A stretch of 22,100 nt of DNA, from positions 1 to 22,100 of the forward strand of contig CAKRVL010000037.1 in NCBI GenBank assembly GCA_934408705.1. The letters are read 5' to 3'. Below are positions 7,605 through 13,027 of this stretch, piece after piece; positions within the stretch are counted from its first letter, which is position 1, and each line of letters starts with the position of its first letter. The notes under the pieces were generated by a model, which searched no databases, was not told where the DNA came from, and was given only the letters and a program-made list of their open reading frames with translations. Both the position numbers and the translations under genes were made by a program. This DNA is from an uncultured Blautia sp. (lineage in GTDB: Bacteria > Bacillota > Clostridia > Lachnospirales > Lachnospiraceae).

Positions 7605-8148
7605 TTTGTTGATACGATTACGCGCACAAGGAAATTTAATGACACGATACGCGCGCGAAAAGAATTCGTGGACACGATGTACACAGGAGTGTATTTGGTG
7701 GTTTTTGGAGCCTTAAAAGGTCAAAGAAATTCTGAATGAATTCCGAGCAAACTTCGAGAAATTAGCAAAAATATCTTTGAACAAAGAGCGAACAGAGAGA
7801 AATCGAACAACAGACGAACAAAACAGAAAGGCATACTATTATTAGTAAAAGGTTATTTACGGTCCAGGTGTACAAGCGATTGTTTACTGCTTAATTGAAC
7901 AGGCGAGGACCAGGCGAAAAACGTATTAGAGTGGCTCCACCATTTCAAGGAGTTTAAGGTAGTGAAGCCGCTGGAAAGCCGCACAAAGCCGTGAGAAATG
8001 GAATAAAGCGGCGAGGAAGCGGTGAGAACCGGGAGTGCTTGAACTGTCGATTAACAGTCGATATATTTGATCGAAGCAGTGAGGAAGCAGTGAAAAATTG
8101 ATGGAAAAAGATGGTGTTTTAGTATATAGCTAAAGAAAGGCGTATAGC
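7605..8148. repeat. Non-coding doublet array, right half: 30-bp triplicate and mostly 11-bp word pairs
   Basis: The octamer GAYACGAT recurs at 7611, 7641 and 7671, exactly 30 bp apart. Beyond it the doublets continue with spacing mostly 11: TTTGG 7694/7704, AATTCYGA-like 7728/7739/7750, GAACA 7779/7790 and 7805/7816, CAGGCGA 7900/7911, AAGCCG 7965/7976/7986, AAGCGG 8006/8017, GTCGAT 8046/8057, GAAGCAGTGA 8073/8084 and GATGG 8100/8110. This half is richer in G and C than the left half. Two TATAGC motifs (8125 and 8143) lie just before the rha start, and a weak promoter TTGATG (8098-8103) - 16 bp - TAGTAT (8120-8125) may overlap the last unit. No ORF or tRNA is present. Confidence 0.75.
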
Positions 8149-8820
8149 ATGAATGAACTTGTTTATTTGAAAAATGATGAAGCGGTATGTGATAGTCTTC
8201 AGGTGGCGGAGAAATTTGGAAAGAGACACGATAAGTTGATTGCCGAAATAAGAAGGATGTATGGAGATTTAATAGGGAAAAGGGGTGCCCGAAATGGTGG
8301 AGCCAAATTTTTCTTTGAATCAACTTATGAAAACCGTGGAAAGCGATATCCTATGTTTTTAATGACGAGAGATGGTTTTTCTCTTCTGGTAATGGGATTT
8401 ACCGGGAAGAATGCCCTTGAATGGAAATTACAGTATATCCGGGCATTTAACCAGATGGAAAGCTTTATCCGTGAGAAATCAACTCAGATGTGGATTGAAA
8501 CCAGGAAAGCAGGGAAGTTCACTAGAAGGGCGGAGGTTGACACAATCCAGAAACTTGTGGAATATGCAAAAGAGCAAGGCAGCAGTCATGCAGAAAAGCT
8601 CTATATGACATATTCCAAATTGGCTAATAAGATGGCCGGAATTACTAAGCGGGATGAGGCTACTGTAATGCAGCTGAATACTCTGTCATTAGTGGAAAAT
8701 ATTATTCTGCATGAGGTTGATCTTGGAATCTTGAAAGGAAAGCCTTACAAGGAGATATACAAAGATTGTCGGAAGAGACTTGAAGCGGTAAAAGATCTGG
8801 CTTATTTGGAAGCGGTATAA
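8149..8820 (+). CDS. Rha-family phage regulatory protein
   Basis: The 223-residue protein opens with the pRha pattern LVYLKNDEAVCDSLQVAEKFGKRHDKLIAEIRR (read in shorter pieces), then FFESTYENRGKRYPMFLMTRDGF and a segment ending GKNALEWKLQYIRAFNQME. That order (S-x-x-VAE-F-K-H at the start, T-DGF-LL-MGFTG in the middle) defines the Rha/antirepressor-like family of phage regulators, whose members affect the lytic-lysogenic balance. The C-terminal 110 residues are helical and not assigned. AAGAAAGG at 8133-8140 is a good ribosome site. It follows the doublet array directly, so the array forms its upstream region. Confidence 0.9.
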   Translation: MNELVYLKNDEAVCDSLQVAEKFGKRHDKLIAEIRRMYGDLIGKRGARNGGAKFFFESTYENRGKRYPMFLMTRDGFSLLVMGFTGKNALEWKLQYIRAFNQMESFIREKSTQMWIETRKAGKFTRRAEVDTIQKLVEYAKEQGSSHAEKLYMTYSKLANKMAGITKRDEATVMQLNTLSLVENIILHEVDLGILKGKPYKEIYKDCRKRLEAVKDLAYLEAV

Positions 8821-8853
8821 AAGAAAAATGAATAGGTGGCTCGGAATGGGAAA

Positions 8854-8882
8854 TTGACAAATCCGGGAAGATGGCATATAAT
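8854..8882 (+). promoter_or_regulatory. Consensus sigma-A promoter of the antitoxin RNA
   Basis: TTGACA (8854-8859) and TATAAT (8877-8882) are both perfect consensus boxes with a 17-bp spacer, the strongest promoter in the window. No plus-strand ORF follows for several hundred bases, but a terminator does (8950-8988), so the product should be a short untranslated RNA. Confidence 0.85.
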
Positions 8883-8888
8883 ATACTT

Positions 8889-8993
8889 ATCAAGACAGCC
8901 AGTAAGGGAGGTTGGGCTCCCCGTCCTGGCAAGATATATGTTTAAGACGTAGCCGCCTATTCTTTACCAGAGAGCAGGGCGGCTATTTCTTAT
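8889..8993 (+). ncRNA. Candidate RatA-type antisense antitoxin RNA
   Basis: The predicted start is about 7 bp after the TATAAT. The RNA would contain a 5' hairpin (GCCAG with CTGGC enclosing GGGAG with CTCCC, 8900-8930) and end in the hairpin TAGCCGCC (8950-8957)/GGCGGCTA (8978-8985) followed by TTTCTT. It converges on the minus-strand toxin gene, whose stop codon is inside the terminator stem, so it would pair with the 3' part of the toxin mRNA. This is the layout of the Bacillus txpA/ratA type I system. The ends are estimates. Confidence 0.65.
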
Positions 8994-9066
8994 GTGTGTA
9001 TGTAAGGATAGATACAATTAAGCTGGCTGTCGTCAGAATGACCATAAATATCTCATAATCGCTCAT
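8983..9066 (-). CDS. Type I toxin peptide, holin-like toxin family (TxpA/BsrG-like)
   Basis: A 27-residue peptide with an N-terminal MSDYE motif, one hydrophobic segment (IFMVILTTASLIVSIL) and a basic tail (THKK). This is the pattern of the putative holin-like toxin family (Hol_Tox), short membrane peptides that act as toxins of type I systems. I choose the ATG at 9064-9066: AGGAGG lies about 8 nt upstream. An in-frame ATG at 9070-9072 is too close to that site. A long leader (9067 to at least 9170) without a gene precedes it, also typical. Expression is presumably repressed by the convergent RNA from 8889. Confidence 0.75.
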   Translation of the reverse strand: MSDYEIFMVILTTASLIVSILTYTHKK

Positions 9067-9188
9067 AAGCATCCCCTCCTGTCAAGGCTCAGGATCAGGG
9101 AACCACAGCCGCTCTACTGGCTGCCTGGATAAATATACTATTCAGTTTTCTTTTATTTTCCCTTTAATTTGATATACAGACTGCTGCC

Positions 9189-9374
9189 TTAGTCCTTCAC
9201 GATGGAAAGACGGTAGGTAACGTGATGATCTTCGGATGGTGGATTCTGAAAGACTTCCTCGTCAATCTCCAGATCTGTAAAGTCATCTGTGTAGATTATT
9301 CCGTCAAGCAATTCCACACGGATAAAATCAGGCAGATTCATAATATCATCACAGGTATATAAACGTTTTGCCAT
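9189..9374 (-). CDS. Small Uma2-N-terminus-like protein, 61 aa
   Basis: Starts at the CAT of 9372-9374 behind AAAGGATG. The first 30 residues (RLYTCDDIMNLPDFIRVELLDGIIY) follow the N-terminal pattern of Uma2-family nucleases (YT-x-DDI-x-LP-x-x-x-R-x-ELIDG-x-IY). The PD-(D/E)xK catalytic part that should follow is absent: the rest is a short acidic tail. It could be a stand-alone regulator, a fragment, or an unrelated small protein with the same motif. It lies third in the minus-strand RHH operon. Confidence 0.55.
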   Translation of the reverse strand: MAKRLYTCDDIMNLPDFIRVELLDGIIYTDDFTDLEIDEEVFQNPPSEDHHVTYRLSIVKD

Positions 9375-9418
9375 GGTAGCACATCCTTTCTTGATAGAAT
9401 GATAATAAAATTGCTTTG

Positions 9419-9667
9419 TTATACAAAGAATTCCCATTTCCTTGTTATGAAATGCCATATAAGCAGCCATAGCCAGATATATGCGCCAGGGTAAGCACAG
9501 AGCAATAATACAGCTGCTATATTGCATTTTGTAACACAAAATACTATGAAGAGCAATCCAAGCCATAGACACAAAGGGATTTTGAAGAATATGAGCCGGA
9601 ATGTGCCACAAATTCTCTGGGCTTTGATTTTCTCTTGTGGGTGGTATTTTCTGGAAAGTTTACTCAT
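9419..9667 (-). CDS. Small two-helix membrane protein
   Basis: An 82-residue protein with a basic N terminus (MSKLSRKYHPQEKIKAQR) and two strongly hydrophobic segments, about residues 27-46 and 49-74 (AAVLLLCAYPGAYIWLWLLI), then an aromatic tail. Its ATG overlaps the 3' end of the RHH gene by 8 bp, suggesting coupled translation; the ribosome site is weak. No family is recognised. A plus-strand frame (9522-9902) overlaps it but lacks a ribosome site and runs antisense to the convincing RHH gene, so I prefer this one. Confidence 0.5.
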   Translation of the reverse strand: MSKLSRKYHPQEKIKAQRICGTFRLIFFKIPLCLWLGLLFIVFCVTKCNIAAVLLLCAYPGAYIWLWLLIWHFITRKWEFFV

Positions 9668-9863
9668 TAGATTCTCGTTCCATTCGTTGATCTACTGCCT
9701 TCTTGATATAGCCGTTTACGGATTCTCCAGCGGCTTCTGCTGCTTGCATGATAATTTCTTTTTGACCTTTAGGAAAAGTTACATTAATGCGATCATAATT
9801 GTTTTTTACATATTTATTTACAGCTTTTTGTTGAGCCTTACTTACTTTGTTTTCCTCTGGCAT
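9660..9863 (-). CDS. Arc-like ribbon-helix-helix DNA-binding protein
   Basis: A 67-residue protein with a Lys/Gln-rich N terminus, then the ribbon-helix-helix pattern DRINVTFPKGQKEIIMQAAEAAGESVNGYIKKAVD (read in pieces), where the beta strand RINVTF contacts DNA. I start at the CAT of 9861-9863; a longer frame would begin near the predicted transcription start. A promoter TTTACA (9956-9961) - 17 bp - TATACT (9933-9938) lies upstream on the minus strand. A direct repeat covers its -35 box, so the protein probably represses its own operon. Confidence 0.8.
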   Translation of the reverse strand: MPEENKVSKAQQKAVNKYVKNNYDRINVTFPKGQKEIIMQAAEAAGESVNGYIKKAVDQRMERESNE

Positions 9864-9948
9864 ATAGACACCTGCTTTCTTAGTAGTAATAGGGGAGGGT
9901 AAATATAGATACACCTTTTCCACCATACAGGAAGTATACCACAAAAAT

Positions 9949-10043
9949 CTATTGATGTAAATATATAAAATACATAAATATATTGGTGCAAATATAGTAA
10001 AAGTGTCAATGGACTATTGGTGTAAATAGATATATAATATAAT
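9949..10043. promoter_or_regulatory. Triple direct-repeat operator between divergent promoters
   Basis: The 14-mer TATTGRTGYAAATA occurs at 9950-9963, 9981-9994 and 10015-10028, all in one orientation, 31 and 34 bp apart (about three helical turns). Copy 1 covers the -35 of the minus-strand RHH promoter. Copy 3 sits in the spacer of a plausible plus-strand promoter, TGGACT (10010-10015) - 17 bp - TATAAT (10033-10038). RHH proteins typically bind such tandem direct repeats, so these are the likely operators of the adjacent RHH protein. Confidence 0.65.
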
Positions 10044-10183
10044 CAGTTCAAGGGAACAGAACAACAGCGAAGGGTGAAAACGAAGTAATCGTAAGATGTA
10101 CCGGAGACACCAACATAATACCGGGCAAGGGTAAGCAAAGGAACAAAAGTTGCCGAGATTGGTTTAAGACCTGCCGGAGCTGA
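10043..10183 (+). other. Open frame without a start codon
   Basis: This frame runs 46 codons from just after a stop (10040-10042) to the TGA at 10181-10183 with no ATG, GTG or TTG. The translation has a protein-like look (GENEVIVRCTGDTNIIPGKG, later RNKSCRDWFKTCRS). It may be the remnant of a small gene that lost its start. The evidence is weak: no family is recognised. Confidence 0.25.
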
Positions 10184-10217
10184 TCGGGATTCCCAGAAGA
10201 GAAAGGAGCTGAAAGAA

Positions 10218-10409
10218 ATAGCGAAATTAACACCAATAAAAGCAATTCGGCAGAAATGCCTTGATTGTTGCTGCGGACAGTTGGCAGAAGTAAGAATGTG
10301 TACTTGCACAACATGCGCGTTATATGGCTACAGAATGGGGCATAGACCTAAAGACGAACAATTTACCATTGAAACAGATACAGGGGAAAAATCATCACGT
10401 AGCCTATAG
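10218..10409 (+). pseudogene. Cysteine-rich phage-type small protein with an ATA in place of its start codon
   Basis: From 10218 to the TAG at 10407-10409 the frame encodes 63 residues with the pattern AIRQKCLDCCCGQLAEVRMC, TTCALYGYRMGHRP. This pattern (AIR-x-KC-x-DC, EVR-x-C, C-x-LY-x-YR-x-G-x-xP) is a widespread small phage/prophage protein, probably zinc-binding. A strong site AAAGGAG (10202-10208) is correctly placed, but the codon where ATG is expected reads ATA, and no other start exists upstream before an in-frame stop. Either the start was lost recently by a G-to-A change, or a non-standard start is used, or there is a sequence error. No other gene is convincing in 10044-10437. Confidence 0.6.
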
Positions 10410-10437
10410 TTTTTCGTGACAGAAAGGGGATTATGAT

Positions 10438-10761
10438 ATGAAGTACAACCTTAGCAAGATCATGCTGAAAGCATGGAAAGTTTACCGAAGTGGTAAGCAG
10501 ATTAGTTTTGGTGAAGCTCTTCATAGAGCATGGTTATCTGCAAAAGCAGAGGAAATCAATGCAAAGAGAATTGAGACAGCGAAACAGACAGCAGGAATCA
10601 CTGAAGAGATAAATACCTTTGCTAAATGGAAAGAACTGGGATATAAAGTGGTTCATGGTTCCAAAGCATTATTTGGATGTTCTCTTATCTGGGGAAGTAG
10701 AGGAGATGGGGCAACATACAAAGCCAGTTTCTTCGGAAGGTCTCAGGTAGAAGCAATTTAG
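10438..10761 (+). CDS. Phage/ICE-type hypothetical protein, 107 aa
   Basis: AAAGGGG lies upstream of the ATG at 10438. The N terminus (KYNLSKIMLKAWKVYR, then SFGEALHRAWLSAKAE) is a motif seen at the start of many small proteins of Firmicute phages and conjugative elements. The C-terminal half (KWKELGYKVVHGSKALFG, then YKASFFGRSQVEAI) looks like a compact beta-rich domain recalling part of ArdC-type antirestriction N-terminal domains. That comparison is tentative, and the function is unknown. Confidence 0.65.
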   Translation: MKYNLSKIMLKAWKVYRSGKQISFGEALHRAWLSAKAEEINAKRIETAKQTAGITEEINTFAKWKELGYKVVHGSKALFGCSLIWGSRGDGATYKASFFGRSQVEAI

Positions 10762-10834
10762 TAAAAAAGCCCTTACCAGAGCGGCAACTCTGATAAAGGC
10801 AAAGTAACCCGTCATTCAGCAAAATTGAGGGGCT
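10762..10834 (-). ncRNA. Candidate minus-strand small RNA, about 73 nt
   Basis: Read on the minus strand, an extended -10 TGTTATAAT (10841-10849) with a partial -35 TTGCGC (10865-10870, 18-bp spacer) leads to a hairpin, GCCTTTATCAGAG (10800-10788) with CTCTGGTAAGGGC (10781-10769), followed by six T residues (10768-10763). That is a complete promoter-to-terminator unit with no ORF. On the plus strand the same hairpin has no T tract. GAGGGG (10827-10832) and CCCCTC (10858-10863) form a further dyad around the promoter. Confidence 0.45.
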
Positions 10835-10888
10835 GTGCGTATTATAACATACTCATTCCCCTCAGCGCAACGGATAAAGGAGAAGTAA

Positions 10889-10990
10889 ATGCTATCGGTA
10901 ATGGACGTTCTTACAATTTTTATCAGCGGTTTTGTGGCCGCCAAGGTGTGCGATTATATTAAAGAATTGGGTAAGGAGAATGAGATATGA
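10889..10990 (+). CDS. Small single-span membrane peptide, 33 aa
   Basis: AAAGGAG (10877-10883) precedes the ATG at 10889, and the stop overlaps the next start as ATGA (10987-10990), so it is translated with that gene. The peptide has one hydrophobic segment (VLTIFISGFVAAKVCDYI) and a charged C terminus (KELGKENEI). It resembles the tiny membrane peptides found in Firmicute prophages; the function is unknown. Confidence 0.6.
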   Translation: MLSVMDVLTIFISGFVAAKVCDYIKELGKENEI

Positions 10991-11331
10991 GCAATAAGGA
11001 AGTATCAAAGACACAGAAAGAAACAGAAGTGATGCAGACAACAGGCGTTCCGGCGCAGGAGACGGAAGGTGTAAGTGTTGTTCTTGCAACAGAGATTATT
11101 GCGGACCTTAAGAAACAGCTGAAGGAAGCAAAGGAAGAAGCTGATAATTTGGAAAAAGATTGGGAGTTTTGTTCACAGCAGAGATTAATTTTCGCAATGC
11201 AAACCGACATTATTAACTTTACACTGAAAATCTTTGATTATAAATGTCTCAGCATGGCCTTAAGCTATGTAAAGGCAGTATACAATCAGCAACCGCCGGA
11301 AGAAGAGGAAGAACAGGAGGGCGCTGAATAA
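10987..11331 (+). CDS. Hypothetical coiled-coil protein, 114 aa
   Basis: The ATG at 10987 overlaps the upstream peptide gene, and GTAAGGAG (10971-10978) is the ribosome site. Residues about 33-60 are a charged coiled-coil segment (IIADLKKQLKEAKEEADNLE), flanked by a Thr/Gln/Glu-rich N terminus and an acidic tail (PPEEEEEQEGAE). No family is recognised. Its stop overlaps the next ATG (TAATG at 11329-11333). Confidence 0.6.
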   Translation: MSNKEVSKTQKETEVMQTTGVPAQETEGVSVVLATEIIADLKKQLKEAKEEADNLEKDWEFCSQQRLIFAMQTDIINFTLKIFDYKCLSMALSYVKAVYNQQPPEEEEEQEGAE

Positions 11332-11627
11332 TGGAAAAATGTACATTAACTCAGGTTCCCTGTAGAGACGCAATCATGGAAGTGGTTCAGAACAACAAAA
11401 ACAGAAGATCATTACAGCACACCTATGAGCTGGCAGAACTCTTTCGGAACGCTTGTTCCAGTAATGAAGCATTTATGGAACTGCCGGAGGAAGAACAGGA
11501 GCGTTTCTTGCTGATTACAGATGCTTTAATGATGAATGATCTGGAAGACCTCAAGAGGGTACATAACCTTGCAAATTATCTGATGATAAAGCGGATTAAG
11601 GATAATGTGAAAGCGGTGGAGGCGTAG
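11331..11627 (+). CDS. Hypothetical helical protein, 98 aa
   Basis: It overlaps the upstream stop by one base, and GGAGG at 11316-11320 is the ribosome site. The protein is all-helical in appearance (HTYELAELFRNACSSNEAFM, PEEEQERFLLITDALMM, DLKRVHNLANYLMIKRI) and acidic. No known domain is visible. The packed arrangement suggests one transcript with 10889-11727. Confidence 0.6.
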   Translation: MEKCTLTQVPCRDAIMEVVQNNKNRRSLQHTYELAELFRNACSSNEAFMELPEEEQERFLLITDALMMNDLEDLKRVHNLANYLMIKRIKDNVKAVEA

Positions 11628-11628
11628 C

Positions 11629-11727
11629 ATGGACTACAAAGAAGAAACTATTAAAATGATTCAAAAATGCAACAATCTTCACTGGCTAAAAGTAATTCAT
11701 GCTTATGTATTAAGATTGTTAGGATGA
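11629..11727 (+). CDS. Small hypothetical peptide, 32 aa
   Basis: GGTGGAGG (11615-11622) precedes the ATG at 11629, the start lies beside the previous stop, and the frame ends at TGA 11725-11727. It begins MDYKEETIKMIQKCNN and ends AYVLRLLG. Short proteins starting with this KEE-I-KM-I-x-K pattern are frequent just upstream of integrases in Lachnospiraceae elements; they may be DNA-binding helical peptides, but no role is known. Confidence 0.5.
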   Translation: MDYKEETIKMIQKCNNLHWLKVIHAYVLRLLG

Positions 11728-11733
11728 TCAGAG

Positions 11734-11753
11734 GGGCGGCGTAACGGCTGCCC
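11734..11753 (+). promoter_or_regulatory. Hairpin upstream of the integrase
   Basis: GGGCGGC (11734-11740) pairs with GCTGCCC (11747-11753) with one G-T wobble around a 6-nt loop. Only TTT follows, so it may be a weak terminator that lowers read-through from the small-ORF operon into the integrase gene. Confidence 0.4.
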
Positions 11754-11783
11754 TTTGGAGTACAGAAAGGATGGTGACGCATA

Positions 11784-12932
11784 ATGGCAAGAATCCCATC
11801 AGGAATGCGAAAAAAGGAAAACGGCCTATTTGAGAAGCGTTTTACCGTGAATGGAAAACGATATAGTGCCTATGGCCATACCGTAAAAGAATGTGCAGAG
11901 AATGAAACAGAACTGCGTGAGACAATAAAGGCGGGCCTGTATAACGAAAATAAAAACCTAACCCTGGACACTTATTTTGACGAATGGGAAAGGTCCAGAG
12001 TTGGAGTGGTGAAGAATAGCAGCATTAAAGAAATCCGGTCAAGATATGACAATCATATCAAACCGGTTCTGGGAAAGACAAAAGTGCAGAAAATAGAGAA
12101 GCGTGCAGTGGTAAAGCTTCAACAGGAATTGTCCAGGAAGCTTTGCGCTTCAACAGTAAATGGGATTCTGGTTGTGCTGAAATCCGTGCTGAATGAAGCT
12201 GTCAGAGATGAGATCATTATCAAGAATCCTGCTGCCGGTATAAAGCCACTTCGAACAGACGACAGGCCGGATGCAAGTGAGACCATTCACCGGGCATTAA
12301 CCAGGGAAGAGCAGCAGACATTTCTGCAGGGTGCAAGGAATGAATGGTTGTATGAGTTCTTTTGCTTTTCCCTTTGTACCGGTATGAGAATTAATGAGAT
12401 CAATGCTTTGAAGTGGGGAGATATAGATTACATAAACAACGTGATCCATGTCACCAAGACAGTTTCCCGGAAGAAAGGCGGAGGAATCGAGGAGACAACT
12501 CCAAAGTCCGGGACCAGCAAACGTGATATCCCTATGAACGATACAATAAAAAAGATCCTGCAAATGCAAAAAGATAAGATTGCGATTTTCTACGGGGACA
12601 TTTTCGTGAGAAAGCTGAGTAATAACATCTTCCTGGGGAGCAACGGATCCAAGGCGATTGCATCCCATACAGTGAGTTATTCTATAGACAATGTTCTGGC
12701 TCAGCTCCGGCAGCAGGGAACGGAGATTGAGAGATTTACTCATCATGCTTTTCGGGATACATTCGCAACACGGTACATAGAAGAGGGCGGAAACATGAAA
12801 ACCCTGCAGATGATCCTTGGACACAAATCCCTGGCTATGACAGCAGATCTGTATGCACACGTTCTTCCAAGTACGAAGCAACAGGAAATGGAACAGATAG
12901 AGGGGGCATTTCATGAGGTGGCAGTTTTATAA
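11784..12932 (+). CDS. int: Tyrosine recombinase/integrase of the element
   Basis: The 382-residue protein catalyses integration at the 28-bp core and, with an excisionase, excision. Domains are an N-terminal arm-binding region (residues 1-55, RFTVNGKRYSAYGHTVKE), a SAM-like core-binding domain (about 60-165) and the catalytic domain. Catalytic residues visible are R202 (CTGMRINE), H321 and R324 (HHAFRDT), H347 (LGHKSL) and the nucleophile Y357 (LYAHV). AAAGGATG (11766-11773) is its ribosome site. The gene reads toward attR and ends 95 bp from it, and arm-type repeats and a terminator fill the gap. Confidence 0.95.
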   Translation: MARIPSGMRKKENGLFEKRFTVNGKRYSAYGHTVKECAENETELRETIKAGLYNENKNLTLDTYFDEWERSRVGVVKNSSIKEIRSRYDNHIKPVLGKTKVQKIEKRAVVKLQQELSRKLCASTVNGILVVLKSVLNEAVRDEIIIKNPAAGIKPLRTDDRPDASETIHRALTREEQQTFLQGARNEWLYEFFCFSLCTGMRINEINALKWGDIDYINNVIHVTKTVSRKKGGGIEETTPKSGTSKRDIPMNDTIKKILQMQKDKIAIFYGDIFVRKLSNNIFLGSNGSKAIASHTVSYSIDNVLAQLRQQGTEIERFTHHAFRDTFATRYIEEGGNMKTLQMILGHKSLAMTADLYAHVLPSTKQQEMEQIEGAFHEVAVL

Positions 12933-12962
12933 CTGCTGCCTTTTTCCATAAAATAAGCGGAT

Positions 12963-12983
12963 TGGGGTAAAAAGTGGGGTAAA
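12963..12983 (+). repeat. Right arm-type repeats TGGGGTAAA, two copies
   Basis: Copies at 12963 and 12975 are 12 bp apart, the same word and phasing as the four copies beside attL (2281-2333). They probably bind the integrase N-terminal domain. Confidence 0.7.
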
Positions 12984-12991
12984 TGCTAAAC

Positions 12992-13026
12992 AGTGCCTTG
13001 TGAAACCCAGTAAAACAGGCACTTTT
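12992..13026 (+). terminator. Integrase terminator abutting attR
   Basis: AGTGCCT (12992-12998) pairs with AGGCACT (13017-13023), extended inward by TGT/ACA with a bulge, and followed by TTT. It ends one base before the att core. Confidence 0.6.
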
Positions 13027-13027
13027 C

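Noticed and set aside
7089..8148. CRISPR or TIGR-type guide array
   Set aside because: There is no constant repeat of CRISPR length and no Cas gene. The TIGR model expects two different spacers per unit and a Nop-domain protein; here the two words in a unit are the same and no such protein is visible.
9522..9902. 126-codon plus-strand hydrophobic ORF
   Set aside because: It is antisense to the convincing RHH gene and to the coupled membrane ORF, and it has no ribosome site.
10043..10314. Two overlapping 88-codon minus-strand ORFs
   Set aside because: They are antisense to the cysteine-rich family frame at 10218-10409 and show no recognisable protein pattern.
12297..12914. 205-codon minus-strand ORF
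   Set aside because: Shadow of the integrase catalytic domain, cysteine/histidine-rich and without a ribosome site.
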